Shown here: positions 1 to 9,009 of the stretch, in pieces
Layout of the letters: the number at the start of each line of letters is the position of its first letter
Position numbering within the stretch: the first letter of the stretch is position 1
Translations under genes and position numbers: made by a program
The notes under the pieces: generated by a model
Told to the model about the DNA's origin: nothing
The model's input: the letters and a program-made list of their open reading frames with translations, nothing else
Databases searched by the model: none
Assembly (NCBI GenBank): GCA_020849725.1
Contig: JADLAZ010000122.1
Coordinates: 1 to 19,093, forward strand
DNA: 19,093 bases
Direction: 5' to 3'
DNA from: Chloroflexota bacterium
GTDB taxonomy: Bacteria > Chloroflexota > Chloroflexia > Thermomicrobiales > JADLAZ01

Positions 1-714
1 CCCGAGACGGTCAAGGCCGCGCTGGGCCGCCCCCGCTTCCAGGCCGAGACGCGCGAGACGATCGATCAGCCGGGCATCGCCACCGGCCTGGTCTGGACGC
101 CGGTCGGTGGCGACATCGTCTTCGTCGAGGCGGCGATTATGGACGGCACCGGCAAGCTCAAGCTGACCGGCCAGCTCGGCGACGTGATGCGCGAGTCGGC
201 CGAGGCCGCATTGACTGCCGTCCGGGCGCGCTCGGTTGTGCTGGGCATCGCGCCGGACTTCTTCGCCACCCACGACATCCACGTCCACGTGCCGAGTGGC
301 GCGGTGCCCAAGGATGGCCCGTCGGCCGGCATCACCATGGCCACGACGCTCGCGTCGGCCATCACCGGCCGGCCGGTGCGGTCGGACCTAGCGATGACCG
401 GCGAGATCACCCTGCGCGGCCGGGTGCTGCCGATCGGGGGCCTGAAGGAGAAGGCACTCGGGGCGCAGCGCGCCGGTATCGGCACGGTGGTGTTGCCAAA
501 GAAGAACGAGGGCGAGGTCGACGAATTGCCGGCGGCGACTCAGCAGGAGATGATCTTCCAGCCGGTTGAGACGCTCGACGAGGTGCTGTCGCTGGCGCTG
601 CTGCCGGCGCTGGCCGACAGCAGCGCCAGCCTGCCGCCGTCAAAGGACCTGGTGCCGCTCGTTCACCCGGATGAGGTCGGCGTGCCGGCCGCTCGCTCGA
701 CGCCGGCCGCCTGA
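1..714 (+). CDS. lon: ATP-dependent Lon protease, C-terminal part (5' end outside window)
   Basis: Cytosolic ATP-dependent serine protease that degrades misfolded and regulatory proteins. Only the last 237 residues are here; the frame is open from base 1, so the ATPase part lies upstream. What is visible is the Lon proteolytic domain: the PKDGPSAG motif with the nucleophilic serine (codon 322-324), MTGEITLRG, and [14 protein letters not shown], whose second lysine is the Ser/Lys-dyad partner by alignment with E. coli Ser679/Lys722. The family-typical end ([12 protein letters not shown]) is followed by an extra tail of about 40 residues rich in Pro, Ala and Ser that shows no domain. The internal ATG at 139 lies inside the domain and is not a plausible start. 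The gene converges on the GH172 gene downstream. Family assignment is secure; regulation cannot be judged because the promoter is outside the window. Confidence 0.95.
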   Translation, partial: PETVKAALGRPRFQAETRETIDQPGIATGLVWTPVGGDIVFVEAAIMDGTGKLKLTGQLGDVMRESAEAALTAVRARSVVLGIAPDFFATHDIHVHVPSGAVPKDGPSAGITMATTLASAITGRPVRSDLAMTGEITLRGRVLPIGGLKEKALGAQRAGIGTVVLPKKNEGEVDELPAATQQEMIFQPVETLDEVLSLALLPALADSSASLPPSKDLVPLVHPDEVGVPAARSTPAA

Positions 715-747
715 GCCGGCACGCCTGACGCGACCAGCACGACCGGT

Positions 748-774
748 AGCGGCGCCGGTCATGCTGGCGCCGCT
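748..774. terminator. Hairpin between two convergent genes, candidate bidirectional terminator
   Basis: A perfect 9-bp inverted repeat (AGCGGCGCC at 748-756, GGCGCCGCT at 766-774) with a 9-nt loop lies between the lon stop codon and the GH172 stop codon, which face each other. The position and the GC-rich stem suit a terminator serving both strands. Neither side has a T-tract, so this is not a canonical intrinsic terminator. Confidence 0.4.
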
Positions 775-778
775 CGCG

Positions 779-3640
779 TCATGGCGCGCGAGGCAGCGGC
801 GCTCCGTCCGGCAAGTAGCCCAGTCCCGGCCGCAGGCTGTAGGCGGTATAGGCGGTCTCGCTCCACGGCGACGGCTGGACGACGGCAACGAGCGTGATCT
901 CGATCACGGCCTTGCCACGGGTGTGCGCGGCAGGGATGGCGATGTCCTCGTCGCGCCAGCGCCGCTCGCGGTTGCTGCCGGGCGTGTGCCAGCGCCCGAT
1001 GGCGACGCCATCGATCAGCACATCGGCCTGCTGGTTGATGTCGGCGGCGTCGAATTGGCGGCGCAGCACGACACCGGCGTTGTCCGGGTCGAGGGCCAGG
1101 CGGAACCGGCTGCCGGTGGTCCGCCGGCTCAGCTCAGTGATCGCTGGATCGCTCGGCCCACCGGGGTAGCGCGAGGTGAGCGACGCATCGTACACCGGTC
1201 CGAGGGCCTGGTAGGCATGAGCGCGCTCCGAACCCGGGTCGCCGACGTAGAGCACGTCCGTCTGGCGCAGCGCCGGCTGGTCCAGGCTGTACCAGAAGGC
1301 GGCGCTGGCGTAGACCTCGTCCTCGGCTGGCTTGTTGCGTCCGAGCGCGCCATGCTCGATGCCGACGACGAGGCCGGATGCGAAGGCGATGGCATCGCCC
1401 AGCAGGAAGCGGTAGCCAGCGGTGGTGATGTAGGTGTCTCCCTCGTCCGGCTGCGCCCTCATGCCGTCACGCGGCCCCTTCGGCGGCACCGTGCGGCGCG
1501 TGATGCCGACCGAGCCGGACAGCGGCTGCGAGAACGCGCCCTGCTGGAAGGCCCAGGCCGCATTGACGTAATCCTCGAAGCCGGTGCCGTGGAGCTGCGG
1601 CGTGTGGCTGCCGTCGATATAGACGCGCTCGTCACCCTCGATGGCCCGCTCGTCGCTGTCGAAACTCAGCACGGTGCCGACGTAGCGGCCCCGTCCGCCG
1701 GCGCGGAGGACCACGTAGTCGTCGCCGTAGCGCGGCTCGCGCTCCTGGTTGTATGTCACCCGGAAATAGCCGGTGTCGGGTGTCACCAACCGGCCGGTCG
1801 GGTCGGGGTCGAGCGCGATCTCCCAGCGCACCGTCGCCGGCTGGAAGCCGGTGTTGATGAGGGTGATGCGCGCCTCGCGGTGGAACGGCATGGGGAAGTA
1901 GCAGTAGGCGCTGTGGTCGGACGGGTCGATGCCGAGCATGAGGCCGCGCACCGGCTGCTCGCCCAGGCCGCTGCCGAAGAAGAAGTCGAGCGGCACATCC
2001 CGGTCGACGGCGCGGCCGTCGAACTGAAGCCGGAGTGCCAGACGCCGGTATGGGTCATCGCGCCGCATGTCGGCCGAGAGCCGCAGCGCGCTGACGAGCG
2101 CCGGTCCTGGTAGGACGCCGCCCAACAGGGCCTGGCCGCCCGGCGGCAGGAGTACCTCGCCGGTCAGCCAGCGGCGGTCGGGCGAGGCGGGCTTGGGGTC
2201 GTCACCCGGGCTGGACAGCATGCGGACCAGGTCGCTGAGATCTTCGCGGCCGGTGAAGGAGTGGACTGGCTGCGTGCCGCTCAGTGCCTGGGCGTTGATC
2301 TGATAGTAGGCCGGCGGCCGGGTGGTGGCGATCTTGAGCCGGCGGGCGAACGGCACCGGCACGTAGCTAACCGCGCCGCCGCTGCTGTCAGCCGGCCCCA
2401 GCACGAGCGGCGGCACGAACGGCGACTGCCGCCCGGCGAAGAACGCCTCCAGCGGCACGTCGACGCGCGGCGTCGGCTCGTCGTCGAAGAAGAACTGGAG
2501 GTTGCCGATCGGGCCGAGCGCGCGCACGCCGGGGAAGCCGGTCATCCACAGCCGCGTGACTGCGCCCGGTCCGGCGCCGTCGAAGATGATGTAGCGCCCC
2601 GGCTCGGTGTACAGGTAGGTGCCATAGTCGATGTTCTGGCCGATCGGTTCGGCGCTCGACGCCATCCAGGTCCGGGTGTAGCCGCCGATGCGCGGCAGCC
2701 GGTACAGGTCGGACAGGACCGCCAGGCCCGGCGTCACCGGTGGTGGCTCCGGCGCCGTATAGCGCCAGCGCAGGTAGTGCTGGCCGACGTTGCCCATCTC
2801 GACGCGACCGGCGGGTGGGTTCGCTGGCGTGTAGGTCAGCACGCGCCGCTCGAACAGCTGCACCAGCACATCGCGCTCGGTCCCGGCGACGACGGCGCGG
2901 GTCCAGTATGGCTCGATGATCGGCCGGCCGAGGACGTAGATCGGATTGCCGAAGAAGACCGGACCAATGGCCGGGCCGTCGTCACCCCAGATCGGGCCGA
3001 CCTGATCGGCGTAGGTGGCGAAGACATCGGCTACGGTGTGTCGCGTGACCGGGTCGTAGCCGGTGACGCGGCGCTCCTCCGGCGGCGTGACGGCGCGCAC
3101 GTGGCCGGCGCGGTCGATGCCATCGACGATGAGCTGGCCCGGCATCGCTGGCCGACCTCCGTCCGAGTCAGCCAGCGCCTGGAAGCTGGCATAGGCCGGC
3201 GCGACCGGATTGCCGCCGCTGTCACTGGGGTCGCCGGCGACGGCGGTCAGGCTCGGCGTCAGCGGTGTGAAGATCGCATCGCCGTCCTGGCGCTGGCCGG
3301 TGACCAGCTCCCGCACCAGTAGACCGGTCGTCACGGCGAATAGATCGCCGGCCGGCGCGTCGGGCCGGGCCAACTCCATGCGCGCCTTGTCGAAGTAGGC
3401 GACCGGGCGCGGGACGCCGCCGTACACTTCGGTCGCCGGCGCGTCCGGCAGCGCCGGCCCCCAGGTGTAGCCGCGCCCGTCGGCTGCCTGCTGCTCGACC
3501 AGCAAGTCAACGCGGTTCCAGACGGCGGTGAAGGCTGGCGCCGCCACCGGCGCGGTCGCGGCGGGCGGGGCGACAGGCATGCTGCCGGCCAGGAGCGCGG
3601 CCACGAGCGCCGTCACGAACTGGCGGGTGCGCGCGCTCAT
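779..3640 (-). CDS. Secreted glycoside hydrolase family 172 (DUF2961) protein with N-terminal Chloroflexota-type domain
   Basis: A protein of about 953 residues, probably exported. It starts with an Arg-containing n-region and a hydrophobic Ala/Leu stretch (residues about 1-32), a likely signal peptide. Residues about 35-290 contain patterns ([36 protein letters not shown]) that I have met in front of secreted proteins of Chloroflexota; their function is unknown to me. Residues about 300-900 match the DUF2961/GH172 fold: [32 protein letters not shown] and GTGFEDY. Glu668 and Glu689 lie 21 residues apart, the same spacing as the two catalytic glutamates I recall for characterised GH172 enzymes (E270/E291). 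GH172 members act on furanosides such as D-fructofuranosides and D-arabinofuranosides; the substrate here is unknown. Start choice: ATG at 3640 follows AGAGG; an upstream in-frame GTG at 3667 (nine residues more) lacks a clear ribosome site. Confidence 0.8.
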   Translation of the reverse strand: MSARTRQFVTALVAALLAGSMPVAPPAATAPVAAPAFTAVWNRVDLLVEQQAADGRGYTWGPALPDAPATEVYGGVPRPVAYFDKARMELARPDAPAGDLFAVTTGLLVRELVTGQRQDGDAIFTPLTPSLTAVAGDPSDSGGNPVAPAYASFQALADSDGGRPAMPGQLIVDGIDRAGHVRAVTPPEERRVTGYDPVTRHTVADVFATYADQVGPIWGDDGPAIGPVFFGNPIYVLGRPIIEPYWTRAVVAGTERDVLVQLFERRVLTYTPANPPAGRVEMGNVGQHYLRWRYTAPEPPPVTPGLAVLSDLYRLPRIGGYTRTWMASSAEPIGQNIDYGTYLYTEPGRYIIFDGAGPGAVTRLWMTGFPGVRALGPIGNLQFFFDDEPTPRVDVPLEAFFAGRQSPFVPPLVLGPADSSGGAVSYVPVPFARRLKIATTRPPAYYQINAQALSGTQPVHSFTGREDLSDLVRMLSSPGDDPKPASPDRRWLTGEVLLPPGGQALLGGVLPGPALVSALRLSADMRRDDPYRRLALRLQFDGRAVDRDVPLDFFFGSGLGEQPVRGLMLGIDPSDHSAYCYFPMPFHREARITLINTGFQPATVRWEIALDPDPTGRLVTPDTGYFRVTYNQEREPRYGDDYVVLRAGGRGRYVGTVLSFDSDERAIEGDERVYIDGSHTPQLHGTGFEDYVNAAWAFQQGAFSQPLSGSVGITRRTVPPKGPRDGMRAQPDEGDTYITTAGYRFLLGDAIAFASGLVVGIEHGALGRNKPAEDEVYASAAFWYSLDQPALRQTDVLYVGDPGSERAHAYQALGPVYDASLTSRYPGGPSDPAITELSRRTTGSRFRLALDPDNAGVVLRRQFDAADINQQADVLIDGVAIGRWHTPGSNRERRWRDEDIAIPAAHTRGKAVIEITLVAVVQPSPWSETAYTAYSLRPGLGYLPDGAPLPRAP

Positions 3641-3694
3641 CCTGCCTCTCGGTCGATTGCCGGTCACGCCCGCACCGGCGCGAACAGGGCGTCC

Positions 3695-3730
3695 GAGCCG
3701 GCTCCCTTCATTCTACGACCGGGCCGGCTC
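3695..3730 (-). terminator. Inverted repeat at the end of the trp operon, possible terminator
   Basis: An 8-bp perfect inverted repeat (GAGCCGGC at 3695-3702, GCCGGCTC at 3723-3730) encloses a 20-nt loop. Its operon-side arm includes part of the stop codon of the last gene of the trp operon. It could terminate or weaken transcription before the GH172 gene. No T-tract follows on the minus strand, so read-through into the GH172 gene is equally possible. Confidence 0.25.
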
Positions 3731-4073
3731 AGTTGCCGCGCCGGCGATTGGCGGCAGCTGGCCGGGCCCGTGCCGCTATCACGATCGTCAGTACGACGAC
3801 GCCGGCGAGCGCGACCAGAACCGCAACCGGGCTGGCGTCCGCCGGCGCGACGCCGAATGGGCGTGTGAGCGGCCACAGCAGCGCGCGCGCCACCCGTGCG
3901 AACGGCCAGCCCACCGCCGGCAGCACGACGCCGGTGGCAGCCGCCACGGCCGGCGCCACAACGAACAGCACCAGATGGACGAGCAGCAGCGCCGCCGCAA
4001 TCGCACCGACCAGCACCAGCCCGGCGGCGGCGGCGGAGCGCAGCCGCTCGGCCGGCGTGAGCCGGCCGGCCAT
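3729..4073 (-). CDS. Small two-helix membrane protein of unknown function, coupled to aroF
   Basis: I do not recognise this gene with confidence. It encodes 114 residues with a long hydrophobic segment at about 15-39 and a second at about 82-101, with Arg-rich ends (RLR near the N-terminus, RRR near the C-terminus). This predicts a helical hairpin with both ends in the cytoplasm. The linker (residues 56-76) is amphipathic, with [19 protein letters not shown]; this is faintly like YggT-family proteins, but the likeness is too weak to name it. The ATG overlaps the aroF stop as TGATG, so translation is probably coupled to aroF and the gene is under the same T-box control. The frame has no homology-independent proof of coding, but the exact overlap, the clean hydrophobicity pattern and the lack of any alternative gene here support it. 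Confidence 0.6.
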   Translation of the reverse strand: MAGRLTPAERLRSAAAAGLVLVGAIAAALLLVHLVLFVVAPAVAAATGVVLPAVGWPFARVARALLWPLTRPFGVAPADASPVAVLVALAGVVVLTIVIAARARPAAANRRRGN

Positions 4074-5113
4074 CAGCGCACTGCCGCTGTCTCGGCCAGC
4101 AGACCCCGGCCGACCGCGGCCGCAACCTGGCGCAGGCGCGGCATCAGCGCCGCGAAGTTCTCCGTCGTCAGCGACTGCGCGCCGTCCGACAGCGCCTCAT
4201 CCGGTCGGGGATGGACCTCGATGATCAGGCCGTCCGCGCCGGCCGCCAGGGCCGCCAGCGACATCGACGCGACGTACTGCCAGCGCCCGGTCGCCTGGCT
4301 GGGGTCGATGATGATCGGCAGGTGGCTCAGCGCCTTGATCGCCGGCACCGCGCTCAGGTCGAGCGTGTTGCGCGTGTGGGTTTCATACGTCCGGATGCCG
4401 CGCTCGCAATAGACGACGTTGCGGTTGCCGCGCGCCATGACGTACTCGCCGCTCAGCAGCCACTCTTCGATCGTGCCGGACATGCCGCGCTTGAGCAGCA
4501 CCGGCTTGTCGACATCACCGACCGCCTCCAGCAGCAGGTAGTTCTGCATGTTGCGCGCGCCGACTTGGAGCATATCGGCGTAGCGGCAGACCAGGTCGAC
4601 ATCCGACGGCGTCATGACCTCGGTGACGACCGGCAGGCCGGTCTCCGCGCGCGCGGCGGCCAGAATCTTCAGACCGTCCTCGCCCAGGCCGCGGAAGTCG
4701 TAGGGCGAGGTGCGCGGCTTGAAGGCGCCACCGCGCAGCATGTGCGCGCCGGCGGCTTTGACGGCGCGCGCTGTCTCCAGCGTCTGTGCCTCGCTCTCGA
4801 CCGAGCACGGGCCAGCCATGATCACCAGATCGCTGCCGCCGATCGTCACCGGGCCAACCTGGACGGTGCTGTTCGCGGGGTGAAAATCGCGGCTGGCCAG
4901 CTTGTAGCGCTTCGTGATGCGCACGACCTCGTCGACACCGGGCAGGACCTGGAGCAGGCTCATCAACTCGGACGGCAGCGGCACGCCGACGACGCCGATG
5001 ATGGTGCGCTCCTCGCCGCGCGAGACGTCGGTCTGGAGGTTCAGGTGATGGATGCGCTCGATGACGTGGTCGATCTCGGCCGCGGGCGCGAATGGGCGCA
5101 TGACAACGATCAT
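4073..5113 (-). CDS. aroF: 3-deoxy-7-phosphoheptulonate (DAHP) synthase, type I-beta with N-terminal regulatory domain
   Basis: Condenses phosphoenolpyruvate and erythrose 4-phosphate to DAHP, the first step of the shikimate pathway, in the cytosol. The 346-residue length fits the Thermotoga-type enzyme: a ferredoxin-like domain at residues 1-75 ([10 protein letters not shown] to [15 protein letters not shown]), then the TIM barrel with GPCSVES (101-107), [51 protein letters not shown] and [10 protein letters not shown]. In relatives the N-terminal domain gives feedback inhibition by Tyr/Phe; that role is inferred here. The start is ATG 5113 with AGGAGG at 5123-5128. It lies only two bases after the aroH stop, so the ribosome site is inside aroH. 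The frame stays open far upstream, but that stretch is antisense or out of frame to other genes. It is in the trp operon, so transcription should rise when Trp-tRNA is short while the protein may respond to Tyr/Phe. Confidence 0.95.
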   Translation of the reverse strand: MIVVMRPFAPAAEIDHVIERIHHLNLQTDVSRGEERTIIGVVGVPLPSELMSLLQVLPGVDEVVRITKRYKLASRDFHPANSTVQVGPVTIGGSDLVIMAGPCSVESEAQTLETARAVKAAGAHMLRGGAFKPRTSPYDFRGLGEDGLKILAAARAETGLPVVTEVMTPSDVDLVCRYADMLQVGARNMQNYLLLEAVGDVDKPVLLKRGMSGTIEEWLLSGEYVMARGNRNVVYCERGIRTYETHTRNTLDLSAVPAIKALSHLPIIIDPSQATGRWQYVASMSLAALAAGADGLIIEVHPRPDEALSDGAQSLTTENFAALMPRLRQVAAAVGRGLLAETAAVR

Positions 5114-5115
5114 GG

Positions 5116-5547
5116 TCAATTGCCTCCTGTGGTGGTGGTGGTCGGCGGCGCGGCCACGCCGTTGCTGTCGACGACGGTCACCGTGGCGCGGTCGGGGCGC
5201 AGGTTGACGGCCTCGCGCAGATAGATATGCTGGATCTGTTGGGCCGTCTTCGTTGTGTTCAGGTGGATCAGGACGCGGATGCAGCGGCCGAGCGAGCCAG
5301 GGCGGGTCATCTCGTGGCCGCACAGCAGCGCCACGTCGGTCCAGCCGAGTTGGCGGGCGGCCACGGCCGGGAACTCGGCTCTCAGGTCGGGCGTGGTGGT
5401 GAAAATGGCGCTGGCGACGTCGTCGGCGACGATGTCGTTGCGACGGATCAGCTCCTGGAGCATCTCCCGGGTTGCCTCCAGGATATCCTCGGCCGTATCG
5501 CGCTCGACCGTGGTCGCGCCGCGCACGCCCCGGCAGTAGATCGTCAC
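5116..5547 (-). CDS. aroH: Chorismate mutase, monofunctional AroH class
   Basis: Converts chorismate to prephenate, the branch toward phenylalanine and tyrosine. At 143 residues it matches the Bacillus subtilis AroH type (127 residues) rather than the helical AroQ type: [14 protein letters not shown] at the N-terminus, [18 protein letters not shown], the segment [16 protein letters not shown], and [11 protein letters not shown]. Active-site equivalents are Arg9, Glu79 and Arg91. The C-terminal tail is a Pro/Thr-rich run that looks disordered. It starts at GTG 5547, preceded by a strong GAGGAGGAG site at about 5551-5559; an ATG at 5553 is out of frame and stops at once. A 57-nt gap separates it from trpA and two bases separate it from aroF. 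Its presence in a Trp-regulated operon is odd, because it competes with TrpE for chorismate. Confidence 0.95.
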   Translation of the reverse strand: MTIYCRGVRGATTVERDTAEDILEATREMLQELIRRNDIVADDVASAIFTTTPDLRAEFPAVAARQLGWTDVALLCGHEMTRPGSLGRCIRVLIHLNTTKTAQQIQHIYLREAVNLRPDRATVTVVDSNGVAAPPTTTTTGGN

Positions 5548-5604
5548 CCCATCTCCTCCTCAAACCCGAGACCGTGCCGGGCGCCCGCCGTCCCGGCCTG
5601 CCGA

Positions 5605-6396
5605 TTATGTCGTACCTTGCCGCAGTTCGGCGATGAAGGCCGCGGCGGCCTGCACGCGCTGCTCGGCCGGCGCGGCGTCGATGCGGTTGATGAGCGCCGC
5701 GCCGACGATGGCTGCGTCGGCCAGCGCACCGATCTGGGCGACGTGTTCGGCCCGACTGACGCCGAAGCCGATCGCCAGCGGCTGGCTGGCGCGCGCGCGC
5801 ACCCGGCCAATGTAGGCGCCCAGGTCGCCGCTGACCGTGTCCCGCGCACCAGTGACGCCGGTCACCGACACGCAATAGATGAAGCCGGACGCCCGGCGTG
5901 CTACCTCCTCGATGTCGGCATCGGTGCTGGTCGGCGCGAGCATGAAGATCAGGTCCAGGCCATGATGGCGGCAGGCGGCGAGCAGCTCATCGCTCTCGAC
6001 GGGCGGCACATCCGGGACGATCAGCCCGTCCGCGCCGGCCGCCGCCGCGTCGGCGGCAAAGCGGTCGACCCCGTAGGCGAGCAGCGGGTTGAAATATCCC
6101 ATGAACACGAGCGGCACGTCAACCAGCGCCCGCAGTCGGGCCGCCGTTGCCAGACAATGCTTGACGGTGACGCCGTTGAGCAACGCCTGATGGCTGCTGT
6201 GCTGGATCGTCGGCCCCTCGGCCATCGCCTCTGAGAAGGGGATGCCCAGCTCGATGATGTCAGCGCCGGCCCGCACCAGCGCCGGCGCCAGCTCCAGCGT
6301 CGAATCAAGCTCAGGATAGCCGGTGGTCAGGAAGGGGATTAGGCCGGTGCGCTGCTCGGCGCGCAGGCGGTCGAAGGTGGCGGCGATACGACTCAC
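5605..6396 (-). CDS. trpA: Tryptophan synthase alpha subunit (with Asp60-to-Glu change)
   Basis: Cleaves indole-3-glycerol phosphate to indole and glyceraldehyde 3-phosphate and passes indole to TrpB in the alpha2beta2 complex. The 263-residue length is typical. Motifs: [66 protein letters not shown] and AIVGAAL. Catalytic Glu49 is in place. The second catalytic acid, Asp60 in the usual ADGP motif, is Glu60 here (AEGP). The numbering matches E. coli TrpA exactly, so the change is not an alignment effect. The start is GTG 6396 with AGGAG at 6403-6407. A 113-nt gap separates it from trpB, unusually long inside this operon and filled by two mini-ORFs linked by overlaps. Confidence 0.96.
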   Translation of the reverse strand: MSRIAATFDRLRAEQRTGLIPFLTTGYPELDSTLELAPALVRAGADIIELGIPFSEAMAEGPTIQHSSHQALLNGVTVKHCLATAARLRALVDVPLVFMGYFNPLLAYGVDRFAADAAAAGADGLIVPDVPPVESDELLAACRHHGLDLIFMLAPTSTDADIEEVARRASGFIYCVSVTGVTGARDTVSGDLGAYIGRVRARASQPLAIGFGVSRAEHVAQIGALADAAIVGAALINRIDAAPAEQRVQAAAAFIAELRQGTT

Positions 6397-6509
6397 GGGT
6401 TGCTCCTGCTGGCCGCGTCCCCGGCGGCCTCTGGGACGACGATCATCATGAACGGGCCTGCTGGCGCCTGGAACGGTTGCTCATTGACACTGCGCGGCTG
6501 GCTCGCTGG

Positions 6510-7727
<1,218 letters not shown>

Positions 7728-7755
7728 GTAGTCCTCCATGATGCGAGCGGGCGCG

Positions 7756-8145
7756 TCAGACCGCGACCGTGTAGGTCAGGCCAAGCTCGTCGCCGGGCTG
7801 GCCACGAATACCCCAGTTGTGCCGCGGCGTCTCGGACAGCGTGATCTCCAGGTCCTGCGGCGCGAGGTCCAGCTCGGCCGCGGTCCGCTCGTAGAGCAGC
7901 CGCACCAGCGCCTTTTTCGCCGCGACCGACCGTCCCTCGAACAGACTGATCTCGATGATCGTGTAGCGCTTGGACCGGTCGGCCGGGTAGATGAAGTCGT
8001 CGGCCGCCAGCGGGAAGAAGCGGTGGAAACGCTTGTCTGGTGGGTACTGCAGCGCTGCGACGATGCAGCCGTGGATGACGTCGGAGAGCCGCGCCTTGAT
8101 CGGGTCAAGTTGGTCGCGCCGGCCGTAGACTTTTACCTGGGCCAT
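7756..8145 (-). CDS. Tautomerase-family (MIF/4-OT superfamily-like) protein lacking the N-terminal proline
   Basis: A 129-residue soluble protein that resembles the Tautomerase_2 group (PF14552) of the tautomerase superfamily: [69 protein letters not shown] and GDELGL. Superfamily enzymes use an amino-terminal proline as catalytic base. Here the protein begins [10 protein letters not shown], with Ala at position 2, so the standard mechanism is not available unless the true start differs; no nearby in-frame alternative gives an N-terminal proline. The start ATG 8145 has GAGGAG six bases upstream. The gene sits in the operon 45 nt after trpF and 28 nt before trpB, so it should be co-expressed under Trp control. 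Its reaction is unknown; a role in Trp metabolism is only suggested by position. Confidence 0.75.
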   Translation of the reverse strand: MAQVKVYGRRDQLDPIKARLSDVIHGCIVAALQYPPDKRFHRFFPLAADDFIYPADRSKRYTIIEISLFEGRSVAAKKALVRLLYERTAAELDLAPQDLEITLSETPRHNWGIRGQPGDELGLTYTVAV

Positions 8146-8190
8146 TCGTTGCTCCTCGCTCGCCTACCCGCCGAGCGGCGCATGAGGTCA

Positions 8191-8943
8191 TCAAACACCA
8201 GGAGGCCCTTCGCCTGCCCCGAGTGAGACAGGCGTGGTCCTGGCACGAGCGGCGGCTAGAAAGCTGGCGATCTTGGCCGGGTCCTTGTCGCCGTCGGTTT
8301 CGACGCCGCTGCTGACGTCGACCAGCCAGGGCCGCACGGTGGCGATGGCAGCGCTGACGTTAGCGGGCGTCAGGCCACCGGCCAGGCCGCAGGGGTGGAC
8401 GGCCGCGAGCGCGGCGGCCAGCGTCCAGTCGGCGGTGCGGCCGGTGCCACCGTACTGGCCGGAAACGGCTGGTTCGAGCAGGACGGTCAGACATGCGCCA
8501 TGCGGCCAGTGGGGTAGCGCGGCAGCGGCGACCAGATAGTCGTCGATCGTCGCCAGCGCGCTATCGCGAGTGGTGTCAGCGGGCAGGTGCAGCGTCTTCA
8601 GCACTGGCAGTCCAAGCGCGGCCAGCGCGGCCAGCGCGGCCGGCGGCTCGTGACCGGAGAGGTGCACGGCGTCGAGGCCGGCGGTCGCTGCGACAGCGGC
8701 GATCTCGGCCGGGTCGGCGTTGACGAACAGGCCGACCATGCCGGCGGTGGTGACTTCGGCGCGCAGCGCGTCGATGATCGCCCGCGCCGCCTCGGGCGTG
8801 ATGTAGCGGCGCACCGTCGGGAAGAAGTTGAAGCCGAGGTAGTCGGCGCCGCCGGCCAGCGCGGCGTGGGCGGCGGCCAGCGAGCGGAGGCCGCAGATCT
8901 TGGTGCGCGGCGTGGGTGGCTGCGCGAGCGTCATGGCTGGCAT
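8191..8943 (-). CDS. trpF: Phosphoribosylanthranilate isomerase (general acid Asp replaced by Glu)
   Basis: Amadori isomerase that converts N-(5'-phosphoribosyl)anthranilate to 1-(o-carboxyphenylamino)-1-deoxyribulose 5-phosphate. It is a TIM barrel of 250 residues, slightly longer than usual (about 200-230) because of a short N-terminal extension, Ala-rich inserts and a tail. Seen: TKICGL with the catalytic Cys17, GFNFFPTVRRYI, VHLSGHE (commonly VQLHGDE), GGTGRTADW, AGGLTPANV and DVSSGVE. The general acid, normally Asp in LLD before the GGTG loop (Asp126 in the E. coli and Thermotoga enzymes), is Glu157 here. A 9-nt direct repeat encodes an AALAALAAL run at about 102-110. The start is uncertain: ATG 8943 or 8934, neither with a clear ribosome site. 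A 66-nt gap with a hairpin precedes the gene. Confidence 0.92.
   Translation of the reverse strand: MPAMTLAQPPTPRTKICGLRSLAAAHAALAGGADYLGFNFFPTVRRYITPEAARAIIDALRAEVTTAGMVGLFVNADPAEIAAVAATAGLDAVHLSGHEPPAALAALAALGLPVLKTLHLPADTTRDSALATIDDYLVAAAALPHWPHGACLTVLLEPAVSGQYGGTGRTADWTLAAALAAVHPCGLAGGLTPANVSAAIATVRPWLVDVSSGVETDGDKDPAKIASFLAAARARTTPVSLGAGEGPPGV
8615..8641. repeat. Three perfect tandem copies of a 9-bp unit inside trpF
   Basis: The unit AGCGCGGCC occurs three times without mismatch at 8615-8623, 8624-8632 and 8633-8641. On the coding (minus) strand it gives an Ala-Ala-Leu repeat in TrpF. Since the unit is a multiple of three, slippage would change protein length without breaking the frame. 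Confidence 0.8.
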
Positions 8944-8980
8944 ACCCAGCGAGTGGGAGGCTGAAGCGCCCGCACCCTGT

Positions 8981-9001
8981 CCCTCTCCCAGGGTGAGAGG
9001 G
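8981..9001. repeat. Inverted repeat (hairpin) in the trpC-trpF gap
   Basis: CCCTCTC at 8981-8987 and GAGAGGG at 8995-9001 form a perfect 7-bp stem with a 7-nt loop, in the 66-nt gap inside the operon. The sequence resembles short dispersed palindromic repeats of the CCCTCTCCC/GGGAGAGGG kind found between genes in many bacteria. Only one copy is in the window, so its repeat status cannot be shown. In the transcript it could stall polymerase, protect mRNA ends or affect trpF initiation. Confidence 0.5.
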
Positions 9002-9009
9002 TCGTTCCC

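Noticed and set aside
566..2113. A 515-codon open frame on the plus strand
   Set aside because: It overlaps the end of lon and lies antisense to the GH172 gene, is rich in Arg, Ala and Val with no motif, and reflects high GC. The GH172 frame has clear family motifs.
2261..3322. A 353-codon plus-strand open frame
   Set aside because: It is entirely antisense to the GH172 gene and has no recognisable domain.
5576..5597. 6-bp hairpin (GCCGGG/CCCGGC) in the trpA-aroH gap as an attenuator
   Set aside because: The stem is short and common in this composition, no U-tract follows, and no competing structure is visible.
5114..5875. N-terminal extension of aroF by 254 residues, suggesting a fusion protein
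   Set aside because: The extension is an out-of-frame read through aroH and the end of trpA. A strong AGGAGG site and family-typical N-terminus fix the start at 5113.
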